Part shown: piece after piece, positions 6,403 through 6,691 of the stretch
Numbering within the stretch: position 1 is the stretch's first letter
Layout of the letters: the number at the start of each line of letters is the position of its first letter
Assembly (NCBI GenBank): GCA_024640185.1
Contig: JAHEFN010000138.1
Location: 1-6,691, forward strand
Direction of reading: 5' to 3'
DNA from: Gemmatimonadota bacterium
Lineage (GTDB): Bacteria; Gemmatimonadota; Gemmatimonadetes; Gemmatimonadales; GWC2-71-9
Length of the DNA: 6,691 nucleotides
Made by a program: the position numbers and the translations under genes
Notes under the pieces: generated by a model
What the model was told of the DNA's origin: nothing
Seen by the model: only the letters and a program-made list of their open reading frames with translations
Database searches by the model: none

Positions 6403-6691
6403 ATGCCCGCTGACCTCGGGGCCCTGACCGCCGCCCTCGCCGACCGCTACGCGATCGAACGCGAGATCGGCGCGGGGGGGATGGCGACGGTCTACCTTGC
6501 CGAGGACCTTCGCCACCGCCGCAAGGTGGCGCTCAAGGTGCTCCGCCCCGACTTGGCGGCGACGATGGGCCCCGAGCGGTTCGTCCGCGAGATCGAGGTC
6601 GCCGCCCAGCTCCACCATCCGCACATCCTGCCGCTCTACGACTCCGGTGAAGCCGCCGGCTTCCTCTTCTTCGTGATGCCCTACGAGGCGG
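6403..6691 (+). CDS. N-terminal part of a Hanks-type Ser/Thr protein kinase (gene D, 3' truncated)
   Basis: An open frame from ATG 6403 runs off the window after 96 residues. It starts MPADLGALTAALADRYAIER, the same leader as genes B and C, then glycine loop GAGGMA (23-28), VALK with K45 and helix-C E63 (VREI), and reaches the hinge 'FFVMPYEA'. These positions match genes B and C without a gap, so this is another kinase of the same family. The catalytic loop, membrane segment and sensor domain lie outside the window, and a C-terminal propeller is assumed by analogy only. A GGAG at 6394-6397, five bases before the ATG, supports this start; there is no other in-frame start after the stop of gene C. 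It is separated from gene C by 24 nt and is probably in the same operon. No cysteine occurs in the visible part. Confidence 0.93.
   Translation, partial: MPADLGALTAALADRYAIEREIGAGGMATVYLAEDLRHRRKVALKVLRPDLAATMGPERFVREIEVAAQLHHPHILPLYDSGEAAGFLFFVMPYEA
6424..6450 (+). repeat. Direct repeat copy 3 (shorter): start of the kinase module
   Basis: These 27 nt of gene D encode LTAALADRY and match copy 2 at 26 of 27 positions. The preceding codons (MPADLGA) differ, so the shared block is shorter than between genes B and C. Confidence 0.75.

Noticed and set aside
6375..6413. GTG at 6375 overlapping the stop of gene C as a start for gene D
   Set aside because: That frame reaches a stop at 6411-6413 after 12 codons. 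Gene D is read from ATG 6403 in another frame.
1..6691. CRISPR array, transposon ends, tRNA or other RNA gene
   Set aside because: I found no regularly spaced short repeats, no terminal inverted repeats and no transposase-like frame. Coding sequence fills the window, and the repeats seen are explained by gene paralogy.

Overview
The window is very GC-rich and coded wall to wall on the + strand. It reads as one slice of a tandem array of large serine/threonine protein kinases. Four genes lie head to tail: the 3' end of one, two complete ones (874 and 876 aa) and the 5' end of a fourth. Each complete protein has an N-terminal Hanks-type (PknB-like) kinase domain of about 270 residues, one hydrophobic segment near residue 300, and a long C-terminal region of about 550 residues with recurring 'SPDG'-type turns, the mark of TolB/PD40-like beta-propellers. 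The family style (N-terminal LDRLTAALADRY leader, 'GGMATV' glycine loop, 'TETGLSLGTP' activation segment, propeller C-terminus) is one I associate with Gemmatimonadota and, less closely, Acidobacteriota. The assignment rests on recalled family style and GC content, not on a search; a Gemmatimonadota bacterium is my best guess.

Layout: 1-1130 is the propeller end of kinase gene A, entering from outside the window. 1127-3751 is kinase gene B, whose GTG start overlaps the stop of A by 4 nt (GTGA). 3748-6378 is kinase gene C, whose ATG start overlaps the stop of B by 4 nt (ATGA). 6403-6691 is kinase gene D, 24 nt after the stop of C behind a GGAG ribosome site and cut by the window end. There is no gap over 24 nt, no recognisable promoter, terminator, RNA gene, mobile element or CRISPR array, and no partner gene such as a PP2C phosphatase, FHA protein or response regulator.

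The genes probably form one operon with translational coupling at the first two junctions. In the inferred topology the kinase is cytoplasmic and the propeller lies across the membrane as a sensor or protein-binding platform. Two sequence observations support this: both complete proteins have no cysteine in the kinase half and an even number (2 and 4) in the propeller half, and the kinase halves align residue for residue without a gap while the propellers have diverged strongly. The array thus looks like repeated duplication of a signalling module with fixed output and varied input. I see nothing in the window that demands a wholly new system; the points worth a second look are the tandem, coupled arrangement and the contrast between the two halves.
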